DNA from: Flavobacterium ginsengisoli
GTDB taxonomy: Bacteria > Bacteroidota > Bacteroidia > Flavobacteriales > Flavobacteriaceae
Direction: 5' to 3'
Length of the DNA stretch: 64,000 nt
NCBI RefSeq assembly: GCF_029625315.1
Contig: NZ_CP121110.1
Coordinates: 4,880,501-4,944,500 of the forward strand
Below, in pieces: positions 1-7,590 of the stretch (positions are counted from its first letter, which is position 1; the number at the start of each line of letters is the position of its first letter). The position numbers were made by a program, and so were the translations under genes. The notes under the pieces are model-generated. The model did no database searches and was not told the DNA's origin. It was given only the letters and a program-made list of their open reading frames with translations.

Positions 1-180
1 TTTAAATGCAGTATTGACATGATACGTTTTGGCTTCTTCTGCAGTAATAGTTTTGCGGTCGTCTGCTGTAACGGCACTTTTGTAGAACGAATTTACTTGC
101 GGCAGTGGAGGCGGAGCATCAGCTTTTTTACAAGAAAATATAAAAAGAAATAAGAATAGTAGGGAGTAGTTTTTTAGCAT
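1..180 (-). CDS. Lipoprotein, N-terminal part only (runs off the left edge)
   Basis: The reading frame opens at an ATG at 180-178 and stays open to base 1, giving the first 60 residues of a longer protein. It starts with a signal peptide of about 16 residues ending in a lipobox (FIFSC), so the mature protein is probably anchored to a membrane through Cys17. A proline-rich stretch (APPPLP) follows. The visible part does not let me name a family. The next gene downstream of the truncated end lies outside the window. Confidence 0.6.
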   Translation of the reverse strand, partial: MLKNYSLLFLFLFIFSCKKADAPPPLPQVNSFYKSAVTADDRKTITAEEAKTYHVNTAFK

Positions 181-347
181 AGGCAATGTGGTATTTAGTT
201 AGTTGCGATAAATCTACTTAGAATTATATTCTTTAAAGTGAGTACTTATACGGGATTTACTTCTGTTTTATGAAGCGATAGCATCTCATCGGATAATACT
301 ATTTAATATTATTTTCGAAAGGACTTTTTTTCTCTCATATTTTTAGT

Positions 348-629
348 TTAGTCAATAAGTCTATCGGCTATTTCTTCTTTGTCAATTATTAATTGAGAAG
401 GAAGAATCATTTGAATTTTGTTATCTATTGGGTTCTTAAAAATTGAAAAGTTTCCCCGACAGTTTTGGAATCTAAATTGAAATGCTTTTATTCCCTTTAT
501 AAATCCGTCTTTTTGACTTATTTCAAAAACATAATTTGAACAAGATTTTTTAAAAATGCACTTTCTTCTTTTAGATTGAGGAATTAAAAGCCAGTAGCAT
601 CTAATAATTAATAAGATGATATATTTCAT
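348..629 (-). CDS. YidD-like membrane protein insertion efficiency factor family protein
   Basis: This 93-residue protein has the hallmarks of the YidD (DUF37) family: an N-terminal hydrophobic segment with an I-R-x-Y-W-L-L pattern, then C-x-F-x-x-S-C-S-N-Y, a GxxxGIKA stretch and a final R-x-x-x-C-R. Family members sit at the inner face of the cytoplasmic membrane and assist YidC-dependent insertion. Its start overlaps the stop of the upstream DUF4177 gene by 4 bases, so the two are translationally coupled. The C-terminal tail of about 30 residues is longer and less conserved than in E. coli YidD. This is probably a paralogue rather than the rnpA-linked copy, because no rnpA or yidC is nearby. 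Confidence 0.7.
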   Translation of the reverse strand: MKYIILLIIRCYWLLIPQSKRRKCIFKKSCSNYVFEISQKDGFIKGIKAFQFRFQNCRGNFSIFKNPIDNKIQMILPSQLIIDKEEIADRLID

Positions 630-859
630 TTTTTCTGAAAAACAACCATTTGACTATTTGTTGTGTAGCCTGGTTTAGCACCTAATCCAAAACATCCACT
701 ATCAGGATGAACAAATGTTGATACGCTTTCCAAACGTACATATTCCCAGCCTTGATTTGTGAAATTTTTTATCAGGTTTTCAAGTTGCTCAGCAACATGA
801 TTTGAATTTCCTTTTTTTGGATCGATTGATGCAACGAATGGTACTACCTTGTATTCCAT
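626..859 (-). CDS. DUF4177 domain-containing small protein
   Basis: A 77-residue cytoplasmic protein. The opening MEYKVVPF, a central helix with a leucine repeat and the motif QGWEYVRLES match the DUF4177 pattern (YKVV...LE...GWE.V). No biochemical function is known for the family. It is the first gene of a two-gene unit with the YidD-like gene. Its start is fixed by the ATG at 859, which lies about 40 bases from a clear -7 promoter element that is shared with the small secreted-protein gene near 4.4 kb. Confidence 0.7.
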   Translation of the reverse strand: MEYKVVPFVASIDPKKGNSNHVAEQLENLIKNFTNQGWEYVRLESVSTFVHPDSGCFGLGAKPGYTTNSQMVVFQKK

Positions 860-896
860 AATTTTTTAGTTTTAATTAGTATTAAATTGATTTGTA

Positions 897-945
897 ATTC
901 AAAAGTAAAACCAAACAAAACCAGTATTTTATGGAAATCCGTAAT
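897..945 (-). promoter_or_regulatory. Promoter with palindromic operator, copy 1
   Basis: On the minus strand this stretch carries a perfect Bacteroidota -7 box (TACTTTTG, plus-strand bases 900-907) without a good -33 element. About 30 bases upstream is the imperfect palindrome TTATGGAAATCCGTAA (929-944). The same 49 bases, with two mismatches, recur at 4486-4534. The spacing suits an activator bound just upstream of the -33 position. It should drive the DUF4177/YidD unit. Confidence 0.55.
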
Positions 946-993
946 CGAGTAAAATTTTGAAGAGAAGTTTTCTTAGAGATGGATTTAAACACA

Positions 994-1024
994 AAAAAGA
1001 GGACAATGAAGTTCCTCTTTAAAG
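994..1024 (-). terminator. Rho-independent terminator of the VWA-like lipoprotein operon
   Basis: Read on the minus strand, a stem of AAAGAGGAC/GTTCCTCTTT type is followed by a run of T residues. It lies just past the stop codon at 1042. Confidence 0.7.
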
Positions 1025-1041
1025 CATATTGGTTTGATATT

Positions 1042-1941
1042 TTATTCTTTCTTTAAAATAAAATCTTTAATGATTTTATCCATATTAGAAGGTAAGTCGG
1101 CATTTTTAATTTCGAAATGTTTTATTTTCATTTCAGAAAGCCATTTAGTCCAATAAGCTTTTATTATTTTTTCTTCGAAAGGATTATTTTTACTTGGATT
1201 TATTCCTAAAACTAGGACATCAAGATCAGACAAGTCGGCATTAATTTTAATGAAACCAAAGTTTCCTTTTTCAAACTTTTTCTCCCAACCATTTGTACTT
1301 AAGCCATTTTGTTTAATAAGTTGAGGTGTTAAATAACTGGATAAATTGCCGTCTTTGATTTGGTTTCCTTCATAAAACATATATCCATCGGTTAAAATAA
1401 CTAAGATGTTTCTGAAGTTCTTGTCAATACATTGATCTTGTACTTTACTGTCGAAAAAATTCCAAATATCTGAGCCAATATATTTATCATCTTTAATTGC
1501 CGATTCATAAATAACAGTAGTTTTTGAGGAATAGTTGTCATTAATAGAATTAAGTAACTCTTTTGAAGCGTTGTCTTTAGTAACAATAATTCTCAAGTCT
1601 TTCGAAATGGAATTAATTTCTGCATTCTCAGGTTCGGGATTAAAAAATAATTGCATTTTATCGTCAATCTGTCTCATTCTTTTTGATTTTAAATGCTCAG
1701 TGAAAGCCTCAGAAATCGATTTAATATATCCTAAGTCTCGTTGATATATTTCCATTGAAGGATTTGGATTTTTTTTAAGGCTTATTCGATCAGATAAATC
1801 AACAAGTATGCTAATATTATAATTTTCTGAAACAGACGTTTTAATAGTGGTTTCTTTTTCTTCTTTTTTAGTTTCTTCTTTGCATGAAAAAACTAAAATC
1901 AATAATAAGAATAGAAGTGATTTATGTAAAGTATTTTTCAT
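1042..1941 (-). CDS. Lipoprotein with a von Willebrand A-like fold
   Basis: The 299-residue product begins with a signal peptide and lipobox (LVFSC, Cys20) followed by a lysine/glutamate-rich linker. From about residue 44 it has a beta strand ending in LVDLSDRI, which resembles the MIDAS DxSxx start of VWA domains. Later comes ILVILTDGY, typical of the fourth strand of that fold. The second MIDAS serine is replaced, so metal binding is uncertain. It is the last gene of a tight operon: it starts 5 bases after the corrected stop of the four-TM coiled-coil gene and is followed by a terminator. The pairing with a TerB-like protein recalls TerB/VWA stress modules, but that link is inference. Confidence 0.6.
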   Translation of the reverse strand: MKNTLHKSLLFLLLILVFSCKEETKKEEKETTIKTSVSENYNISILVDLSDRISLKKNPNPSMEIYQRDLGYIKSISEAFTEHLKSKRMRQIDDKMQLFFNPEPENAEINSISKDLRIIVTKDNASKELLNSINDNYSSKTTVIYESAIKDDKYIGSDIWNFFDSKVQDQCIDKNFRNILVILTDGYMFYEGNQIKDGNLSSYLTPQLIKQNGLSTNGWEKKFEKGNFGFIKINADLSDLDVLVLGINPSKNNPFEEKIIKAYWTKWLSEMKIKHFEIKNADLPSNMDKIIKDFILKKE

Positions 1942-1946
1942 AGTTA

Positions 1947-3216
1947 TTAATTTTTAGAATATACTAAATGTTGAAAGTCAGGATCAATTAAATTTAATTT
2001 TCTCAAATGTTCCTCAGAGTAAAGTTCGCAGACTTTGCAAGAGTTCTTCCTTTTCTTTGTAGGGTAAGGCTAACTCGGTGCCAATTGCCTGAAACCAGCC
2101 TTCTTTATATTGATGGTGATAATGAAGATATTCTTTTACAGGAAATACGAAACCATCAATTTTAGACTGCAATTCGGATATTTTTCCGTTTATAGCCACG
2201 ACTTGCTCTTTAAAACCATTGATTTTATTTAAGTTATCTGTTTTAAGTTTTTCTAGATTAAGTAAGTTTTCTTTTCTACCTCTTATAAAAGCTCTGATTT
2301 TGTCAATATTTTCAAATTCTTTCATTACAAAATCAAAGACAAGTCCCCAGATAATGTAAACTACAAAGCCAGCAAAAATGATCATCCAGAATTCAGGTTC
2401 GCCCAAAGCAATGTTTAAATTATATGGAGATGATTCTGTTGTCTTGTTAAATTCGTAGATCTTTTTCTCAATGATATAAGCCAAAAGAGAATCGAATAAA
2501 AAGGTAATAGCAAAAAGCGAAACAAGTCTCAATATATTTTTTATCCCTTTTCCTTTTTGAACCATATGAATTACATATCCCAACCCCATAAAGACAAACG
2601 GAATTGTGGTAACTAAAACCCCTTCTAGCCAGCTTGCTTTAAATGCATTTGTAAAAGCATCGGCATCGAAAATCGCAGCAGTTAAGCTATCATTTGAAAA
2701 TTCTTTGAAAAATGCAGAATAAGAAGCCGAAATATAAAAGACTAAAACATATAGTGTAATAGGCAAAAGAAGGATAAGTCCAATATAAAATTGTGCTTTA
2801 AGCCCCTTTCCTTCTTCAATTCCGTATTTATCAGGATTACGTTTTACTTCAATAATTTCGCTTTTTATCTGATCAATACTTTCAGTTATGTCTTGTTCTT
2901 TTTTCTCAAAAATGCCAATAGCAGCTTCGGATTTTTTAAGCTCTGTTCTGTTTTTTTCCTGTTCTTCTCGGTATGGTTGTTTTAGTCTATCTTGTTCCAT
3001 TTTTTGTTTTCGGCACTGATCTTCAAAACTCATATATAAATTTTGCAGGCATGCCTTTAAAACAATTGGTTTTCCTGTAGCTTTTACAGAAGCGGCAAAA
3101 CCGCTCTGATAATATGTAATTCTAATTTGTTCTCTGTCTTCTTCATTTTCTTCTAAAACTTTGAAGGAAGAATTCTCAGATTTTTTTAAACTAAATAAAT
3201 GTGTTAGTGGTTTCAT
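1947..3216 (-). CDS. Four-TM membrane protein with flanking coiled coils (one consensus indel near the 3' end)
   Basis: The protein is about 422 residues after correction. Residues 70-130 form a Lys/Glu/Gln-rich coiled coil. Four transmembrane helices follow (near 145-170, 195-220, 230-250 and 275-300), then a second coiled coil (about 310-365). As read, the frame stops at 2014. Removing one base at 2032, inside GCAGAC on the plus strand, turns it into GCAGC and extends the frame by a sensible charged tail ending in VYSKN. The new stop at 1947-1949 lies 5 bases before the next gene. I do not recognise the family. It starts 3 bases after the TerB-like gene, so the two are probably co-translated. 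Confidence 0.65.
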
Positions 3217-3219
3217 AAT

Positions 3220-3615
3220 TTAAGCGTTTAATTGACTAATAATTTCTTCTTTTCCAATATTTTTCTGTACGCAGTCAATGAAGTAGTCCGATAAATCATT
3301 AATGTTTTCTTCTAGAAAATCAAATTTTCGGCAGTATTTTCTCAACATATTTAATTCATCATCTGTAATTTTTCCATCTGCCCAAATAATTCTAGTGAGA
3401 TCGTATAAATACTCAATTTTGGTATTTAAAGTTTCTGGAACAATAAATTCGGTATGGACTGGGTTTAGAAAAAGCTTGTCAAGTTCTTCTTTTGGAATTC
3501 CTCTTTCGTCTGCAAAATGATACAGCATTTGAAGTTCTAATACATCAAATTGATCATCAGATAATGCCATTTGATATAATCTCAAAAAGTGACTTTTTAG
3601 TTCTAGTGTTATCAT
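3220..3615 (-). CDS. TerB-like family protein
   Basis: An all-helical 131-residue protein. I chose the ATG at 3615 because the longer frame would overlap the upstream gene. Its acidic helical repeats, LYQMALSDDQFDVLELQML and later IIWADGKITDDELNML, match the TerB/DUF533 pattern in which (D/A)DGxIxxxE motifs lie at helix ends and bind metal. TerB-fold proteins act as cytoplasmic, membrane-associated stress-signalling adaptors. Neighbours on both sides are only 3-14 bases away. The function of this copy is unknown. Confidence 0.6.
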   Translation of the reverse strand: MITLELKSHFLRLYQMALSDDQFDVLELQMLYHFADERGIPKEELDKLFLNPVHTEFIVPETLNTKIEYLYDLTRIIWADGKITDDELNMLRKYCRKFDFLEENINDLSDYFIDCVQKNIGKEEIISQLNA

Positions 3616-3629
3616 GTTTTTTTGTTTAG

Positions 3630-3977
3630 TTATTTTAAATGTTCGCAAGCTTTTCCATTTCCATCTCCATCCAAATTTTTGTAGCATTTTTTGTTGCTTT
3701 CAAAAGTTTTTTGAGCATCGGCTTGACTTTTAAAATCACCGCAGGTTTTAGTAGGGCAGTTTGAACTTGAATTTGAGCTGGATCCTGAACTAGAACCAGA
3801 AGTTATCTCTGTTGAATCTCCTGAATCTGAACAAGAAATTATTGAACTGAAGGCAATAAAAACCAAAACCAAAAGCATGCATCCGTTATTTTTGTTTGAA
3901 AATTTGGATCTGTTATTGGCATAATGTCCTTGAACGTACGTTCCGTCTTTTCTGTAATATCCTTTTCGATATCCCAT
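3630..3977 (-). CDS. Excalibur calcium-binding domain protein, membrane anchored
   Basis: This 115-residue protein has three parts. The basic N-terminus contains a KGYYRKDGTYVQGHY motif, widespread in small bacterial proteins. One hydrophobic helix (about residues 33-49) is followed by a Ser/Gly-rich linker. A C-terminal Excalibur domain contains CGDFKSQADAQ and the calcium loop LDGDGNGKACE. The domain should face outside the cytoplasmic membrane. It starts 5 bases after the stop of the DUF4236 gene, and both proteins share an NNGC(L/M) motif leading into the membrane helix, so they may be partners. Confidence 0.75.
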   Translation of the reverse strand: MGYRKGYYRKDGTYVQGHYANNRSKFSNKNNGCMLLVLVFIAFSSIISCSDSGDSTEITSGSSSGSSSNSSSNCPTKTCGDFKSQADAQKTFESNKKCYKNLDGDGNGKACEHLK

Positions 3978-3982
3978 AATAA

Positions 3983-4210
3983 TTAAAATTTAAGGTTATA
4001 GATTAAAAATGCGAGAAGTCCTGTGAAGACAAATAGGACAAGGCATCCGTTATTTTGGTATCGTACTCCAGGAATGCCTGTTTTAGTAGAATATCCATTT
4101 TTGTTAAAAGTTCCCATTTTCGTTCTAAAACTTGGAGAAATTCCAGATTTACTTACATTTAATCCGAGTCCGCCTCCAAGTTTGATTCTTTTTTGAAATC
4201 GAAAGCCCAT
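3983..4210 (-). CDS. DUF4236 domain-containing small membrane protein
   Basis: A 75-residue protein. Its first 50 residues match DUF4236: GFRFQKRIKLGGGLGLNVSK, then SGISPSF and a GIPGVRY turn. It ends in one transmembrane helix (LVLFVFTGLLAFLIY). The family is small and of unknown function. It opens the tight five-gene operon that runs to the VWA-like lipoprotein. Confidence 0.75.
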   Translation of the reverse strand: MGFRFQKRIKLGGGLGLNVSKSGISPSFRTKMGTFNKNGYSTKTGIPGVRYQNNGCLVLFVFTGLLAFLIYNLKF

Positions 4211-4302
4211 AATTTTTAAGTTTAGTTGATTAGAAATTTTCTAATTGTTGAAACTTCTCTCGACCAGTCCTTAATTTTCATGTCAATCGAAGTCTGAAAT
4301 AA

Positions 4303-4461
4303 TTATTTTCTTTTTTTGTAGTGATTATTAGTGCTTGAGTTTTTGTATTTCCCACCTTTATGAGAACTACCTTTTCCGCTTTTGTAATGACCACTTTGAG
4401 CTTCAATACTTCCTCCTAAGACTAGGAAGAATAGGCTAAATAAAATAGCTAATTTTTTCAT
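4303..4461 (-). CDS. Small secreted basic peptide
   Basis: A 52-residue product starting at the ATG at 4461. A signal peptide (KKLAILFSLFFLVLGG, cleavage likely after EAQ) is followed by about 30 residues rich in Gly, Ser, Lys, His and Asn with no hydrophobic core. Similar short basic tails occur in uncharacterised exported Flavobacterium proteins; no function can be assigned. It has its own promoter, almost identical to that of the DUF4177 gene. It may also be the first gene of the DUF4236 operon, which begins 92 bases further on. Confidence 0.6.
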   Translation of the reverse strand: MKKLAILFSLFFLVLGGSIEAQSGHYKSGKGSSHKGGKYKNSSTNNHYKKRK

Positions 4462-4485
4462 TTTTTTAATTTTAAATTGATTACG

Positions 4486-4534
4486 ATTCAAAAGTAAAAC
4501 CAAACAAAACCAGTATTTTACGGAAATCCATAAT
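4486..4534 (-). promoter_or_regulatory. Promoter with palindromic operator, copy 2
   Basis: This is the second copy of the 49-base block at 897-945. It holds the -7 box TACTTTTG on the minus strand and the palindrome TTACGGAAATCCATAA at 4518-4533. Conservation of palindrome, spacing and -7 box together indicates one shared transcription factor. Confidence 0.55.
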
Positions 4535-4557
4535 CCTTAAAATTTAAATTTTGGAAA

Positions 4558-4585
4558 TAAAAAAAGCTCCCAAAGGAGCTTTATA
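4558..4585 (-). terminator. Rho-independent terminator of the two-component operon
   Basis: The stem AAAGCTCC/GGAGCTTT with a four-base loop runs into seven or more T residues when read on the minus strand. It lies 18 bases past the stop of the response regulator gene. Confidence 0.8.
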
Positions 4586-4602
4586 ATTGAAGAAAAAGAA
4601 AT

Positions 4603-5271
4603 TTAAATTATTCCCATATCTTTTGTAATCGAAACAAGATGAACTGTATTATTTGCTTTAAAAAAGTCTTTTAATTTTGCTAATCTTTTTTCCATAGCAC
4701 TTTTGCTATGTGGTTTTGTATCGCTGTTTTTAAAAATTTCTATAATCTCATCCTGTGATGTTCCATCAGACAAATATTTTAGAATTCTAATATCAATATC
4801 ATCTATTTCGTAGTTGCCTTTTTCTTGTAGTGCAGAAGCAACTTCGGGCGAAATAAATTTCTGATCAGAAGCCGAAATTATGTTTATAGCTTTTTTGAGA
4901 TCTTCGATACTATTTCTGCCTTTTAGTACAAAAGCATTAATTTCAGAATCCTCGAAAAGAGATTTTATACGAACACTTTTATCTTCAACAGAGTAAGCGA
5001 TAATTTTAATGTTAGGCCGCAATTCTCGAACTTTTTGAATCAATTCGTCACCACTGCCGATTTTTACTTCGCGATGATCTTTTTTAAACGAAAGATCACT
5101 AATTAATAAATCGTATGGTTCATTATCCTGAATGGCTTTTCTTATTTTTAGTAAAGCATCATCGCAATATTTTGCATGTTGAAAATTGACAATGTCGAAA
5201 TCACTCAAAGTTTGTTTTACAGCTAAATTGAATTCTTCAAAATCTTCGGCAATAATTACTTTTTTAAACAT
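4603..5271 (-). CDS. LuxR/NarL-type response regulator
   Basis: A 222-residue protein with an N-terminal receiver domain (about 1-130) and a C-terminal winged or LuxR-like helix-turn-helix domain (about 150-215). The phospho-acceptor is the Asp in LLISDLSF (about residue 61), and the acidic pocket is near IIAEDFEEF. The DNA-binding part (ILKYLSDGTSQDEI, then SAMEKRLAKL) is divergent from classical LuxR domains. It starts 5 bases after the histidine kinase stop and is certainly the kinase partner. The palindromes at 929 and 4518 are candidate targets, by inference. Confidence 0.85.
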   Translation of the reverse strand: MFKKVIIAEDFEEFNLAVKQTLSDFDIVNFQHAKYCDDALLKIRKAIQDNEPYDLLISDLSFKKDHREVKIGSGDELIQKVRELRPNIKIIAYSVEDKSVRIKSLFEDSEINAFVLKGRNSIEDLKKAINIISASDQKFISPEVASALQEKGNYEIDDIDIRILKYLSDGTSQDEIIEIFKNSDTKPHSKSAMEKRLAKLKDFFKANNTVHLVSITKDMGII

Positions 5272-5276
5272 AGGTT

Positions 5277-6971
5277 TTATTTAGGCATTGTTATTTTTAC
5301 TTTAAAACCTTTATCAGGTTCAGTGTCAAAAGTAATAGTTCCTTTACTAGACAAAATACGGTTTTCCATATTTTGCAAACCATTTTTTACGATTTTTGAT
5401 TTTTCGCAACCTTTTCCGTTATCTGTATAGTCTATAAAAAATGTTTTTCCGTTACTGTCAAACTTTACAACAACCAATGAAGCTTGACTATGCTTTTTCA
5501 TATTTACCATTAATTCTTGTAAAACTCTATAAATGGTAACTTTTTTAATTTCGTCAATTAAATCCCAATTTACTTTTTCAATGTTGTTAATGATAATGTT
5601 TGTATGCTCATTATTATAGGTAGAAAGCATTTCTTTTAAATTGAGCGCATAATTTGTTTTAATGTCTACATTATTATTTTCTCTAGAAATTCCTCTAACT
5701 CGCGAATAAATATGATCCAGTTTTTGAATTAGAGTTTCTTTAATGCTTTCATTTTCAAGAGACTGAGTTTGTGTAAAAGTAATGGTATTGAAAACATCAT
5801 TTGCCAGCTCATCATGAATATCTTTGGCAATTCTGGTTTCGGTGTCGTAGGCTGTTTTTATTTTTTCAATTCGATTGCGGTTCTCGTAAAACTTTCTCAA
5901 GTAAAGCAATAAGAGAAAAAGCGATGTAATGCCAATTATAAAAAAGATCTTCTGATAATGTGCTTTTTGCAGTGCAAGAGAAGTCTCGGCTTTTTCCAAT
6001 CGCAGTATTTGGTTTTCGTCTTTCTCCTTTTTAGAATCGTATTTAATTTTGGCAAATTTATTTTTAAAATTGTTTCTAACCTTTATGATGCTGTCATTTA
6101 TTGCAATATACTTTTTGCCATATTTTACTTCAGATCCATTAGAAATTAGAAAGGTGAGTGCTTTTAAACGTTCATCGACACTATTGAGTTGAGAGGCAAT
6201 TTCATAAGCTTTTTTTGCTTTTTCATTTGATTTTTGAACATCAGTTTGAGAATAAAATTCTGCGAGATGAAGATAACTTTCTATGCTTCCATATACATCG
6301 TCATTCTTTTTTCTTAAGTCCAGACTTTCATTCATAAGTAGAAGCCCTTTTTTATTTAAGCCTTTTTTATAATAAGCAAATCCAAGATTATCGATTACTC
6401 TTGCCTTACTTTTTATAAAATTATCGAATGCTTTTGTTTCTAAAATTCCTTCTAGAATTTTAATAGCCTTATCATATTTTTTCTGTTTAATATAAACAAC
6501 AGCAATATTGTTGAGAGGAGATTGTTTGTCGATTTGCTCTTGCGAAACTTTTATAGCCTGATTATAGTAAAAAATAGCATCATCGTAAATAGAAAGTTCT
6601 TTATCAGCAATTCCAAAGGAATTATTGATTGCCGACATATAGCTATTGTTAATTTTTGAATAAGGCAGTGCCTCTGTTAAGGTTTCTTTGCTCCCATAAT
6701 AATCGCCATTTATTTGTTGGATGTTTGCCATCCGAATTAAATTGTAAACAATATTTGTACTGTCTTTATAAAATTCAAAAGCAATTTTTGATTTATTAAA
6801 AAGATAAAAAGCATTGTTGTAGTTGCTCTTTAGGAACTGATCTGTCGCTTTTTCTTGTAGAAGTTTTGCTTCTTTTTTCGATTTCTCAGGTTTGATTAAT
6901 GTGCTTGTTTTCTCCTCACAAGAAATTAAAAGGAGAAAAATAAAGAAACAAAAAAACGGGGATCGTAACAT
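5277..6971 (-). CDS. TPR-containing sensor histidine kinase (HisKA_3 / NarX-like), lipoprotein-like N-terminus
   Basis: The 564-residue product starts best at the ATG at 6971, which leads directly into a signal sequence with a lipobox-like LLISC. A periplasmic region of about 300 residues consists of tetratricopeptide repeats. One transmembrane helix follows (FIIGITSLFLLLLYLRKFY), then a DHp segment with the phosphorylation motif DIHDELANDV and a HATPase_c domain with ELMVNMKKHS and DNGKGCE. Such kinases pair with LuxR-type regulators in Flavobacteriia, and the regulator gene follows at 5 bases. Confidence 0.85.
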   Translation of the reverse strand: MLRSPFFCFFIFLLLISCEEKTSTLIKPEKSKKEAKLLQEKATDQFLKSNYNNAFYLFNKSKIAFEFYKDSTNIVYNLIRMANIQQINGDYYGSKETLTEALPYSKINNSYMSAINNSFGIADKELSIYDDAIFYYNQAIKVSQEQIDKQSPLNNIAVVYIKQKKYDKAIKILEGILETKAFDNFIKSKARVIDNLGFAYYKKGLNKKGLLLMNESLDLRKKNDDVYGSIESYLHLAEFYSQTDVQKSNEKAKKAYEIASQLNSVDERLKALTFLISNGSEVKYGKKYIAINDSIIKVRNNFKNKFAKIKYDSKKEKDENQILRLEKAETSLALQKAHYQKIFFIIGITSLFLLLLYLRKFYENRNRIEKIKTAYDTETRIAKDIHDELANDVFNTITFTQTQSLENESIKETLIQKLDHIYSRVRGISRENNNVDIKTNYALNLKEMLSTYNNEHTNIIINNIEKVNWDLIDEIKKVTIYRVLQELMVNMKKHSQASLVVVKFDSNGKTFFIDYTDNGKGCEKSKIVKNGLQNMENRILSSKGTITFDTEPDKGFKVKITMPK

Positions 6972-7025
6972 AAATCGTACTTTCCCCGAATTTAGCAATT
7001 TATTGAAAACAACAAATTTTATTTG

Positions 7026-7214
7026 TTATTTTTTTGGTGGCGTAATATTAGTTTGATCATCACCGGGACCATCGGGTTCACTTGCTTGTCCCTCTGTCGG
7101 AATTTCTTTTTTTATTTCAGTTTTTTGTTCTGAAGATTCTAATTCATCAGCAGAGCAAGAGAATAATGTAGTTGACAATAGCGCGCACGCTCCCCATAAA
7201 TATAATGTTTTCAT
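7026..7214 (-). CDS. Tiny Pro-tailed lipoprotein, family member A
   Basis: A 62-residue product starting at the ATG at 7214. The signal peptide ends in the lipobox LFSC. The mature part starts SADELESSEQKTEIKK and ends in a Gly-Pro-Asp-rich tail (PDGPGDD) and TPPKK. The genes at 8662-8847 and 8880-9074 encode clear relatives with the same plan: lipobox, acidic TADD, a Lys/Glu linker, GPGD/GPDDD and a poly-Pro end. It lies 54 bases upstream of the histidine kinase on the same strand and may be co-transcribed with it. Function unknown. Confidence 0.65.
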   Translation of the reverse strand: MKTLYLWGACALLSTTLFSCSADELESSEQKTEIKKEIPTEGQASEPDGPGDDQTNITPPKK

Positions 7215-7487
7215 TTTTTTAAAGTTTAAAAGTTGAACAAGGGGTATTGTCAGCTTGAAATCTTTTTCCAGGTTGGTTTTTAAATGGCAATACCAAATTT
7301 TGTTTGGGAAGTGAAGTGTGTAGAACAGTAAGATTTTCATCTATACTTCCCGGAATAAAATCCGTCTTACGGTTTTCCACACTTGGTACATGAACTAGTT
7401 TTGTACATTTGCTTTTGACCTGCAGATCAAAGCGATAACTAATTTTGTTGAGGCAAAGTAACAACCGTTTTGAGCCTGTATTGACCA

Positions 7488-7544
7488 GAAAGTCAGGAAA
7501 GTCGAATGTTTTTCTTGAAAGTCAGAAGAAGTTCCAGAAAGTCA
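7488..7544. repeat. Phased GAAAGTC direct repeats
   Basis: The heptamer GAAAGTC starts at 7488, 7497, 7517 and 7537, with a degenerate AAAGTTGA just after. The 20-base spacing of the last three equals two helical turns. The array lies 50-100 bases upstream of the gene at 7591 and resembles a cooperative operator. Confidence 0.45.
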
Positions 7545-7590
7545 CAAAAAGTTGAGTAAAGTACTTTAGATAAAGTTTTAAAAAGTTCAA

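Noticed and set aside
7219..7464. Minus-strand 81-codon open frame upstream of lipoprotein A
   Set aside because: It has no domain or signal peptide, overlaps the start of a better supported gene and has a composition unlike coding sequence.
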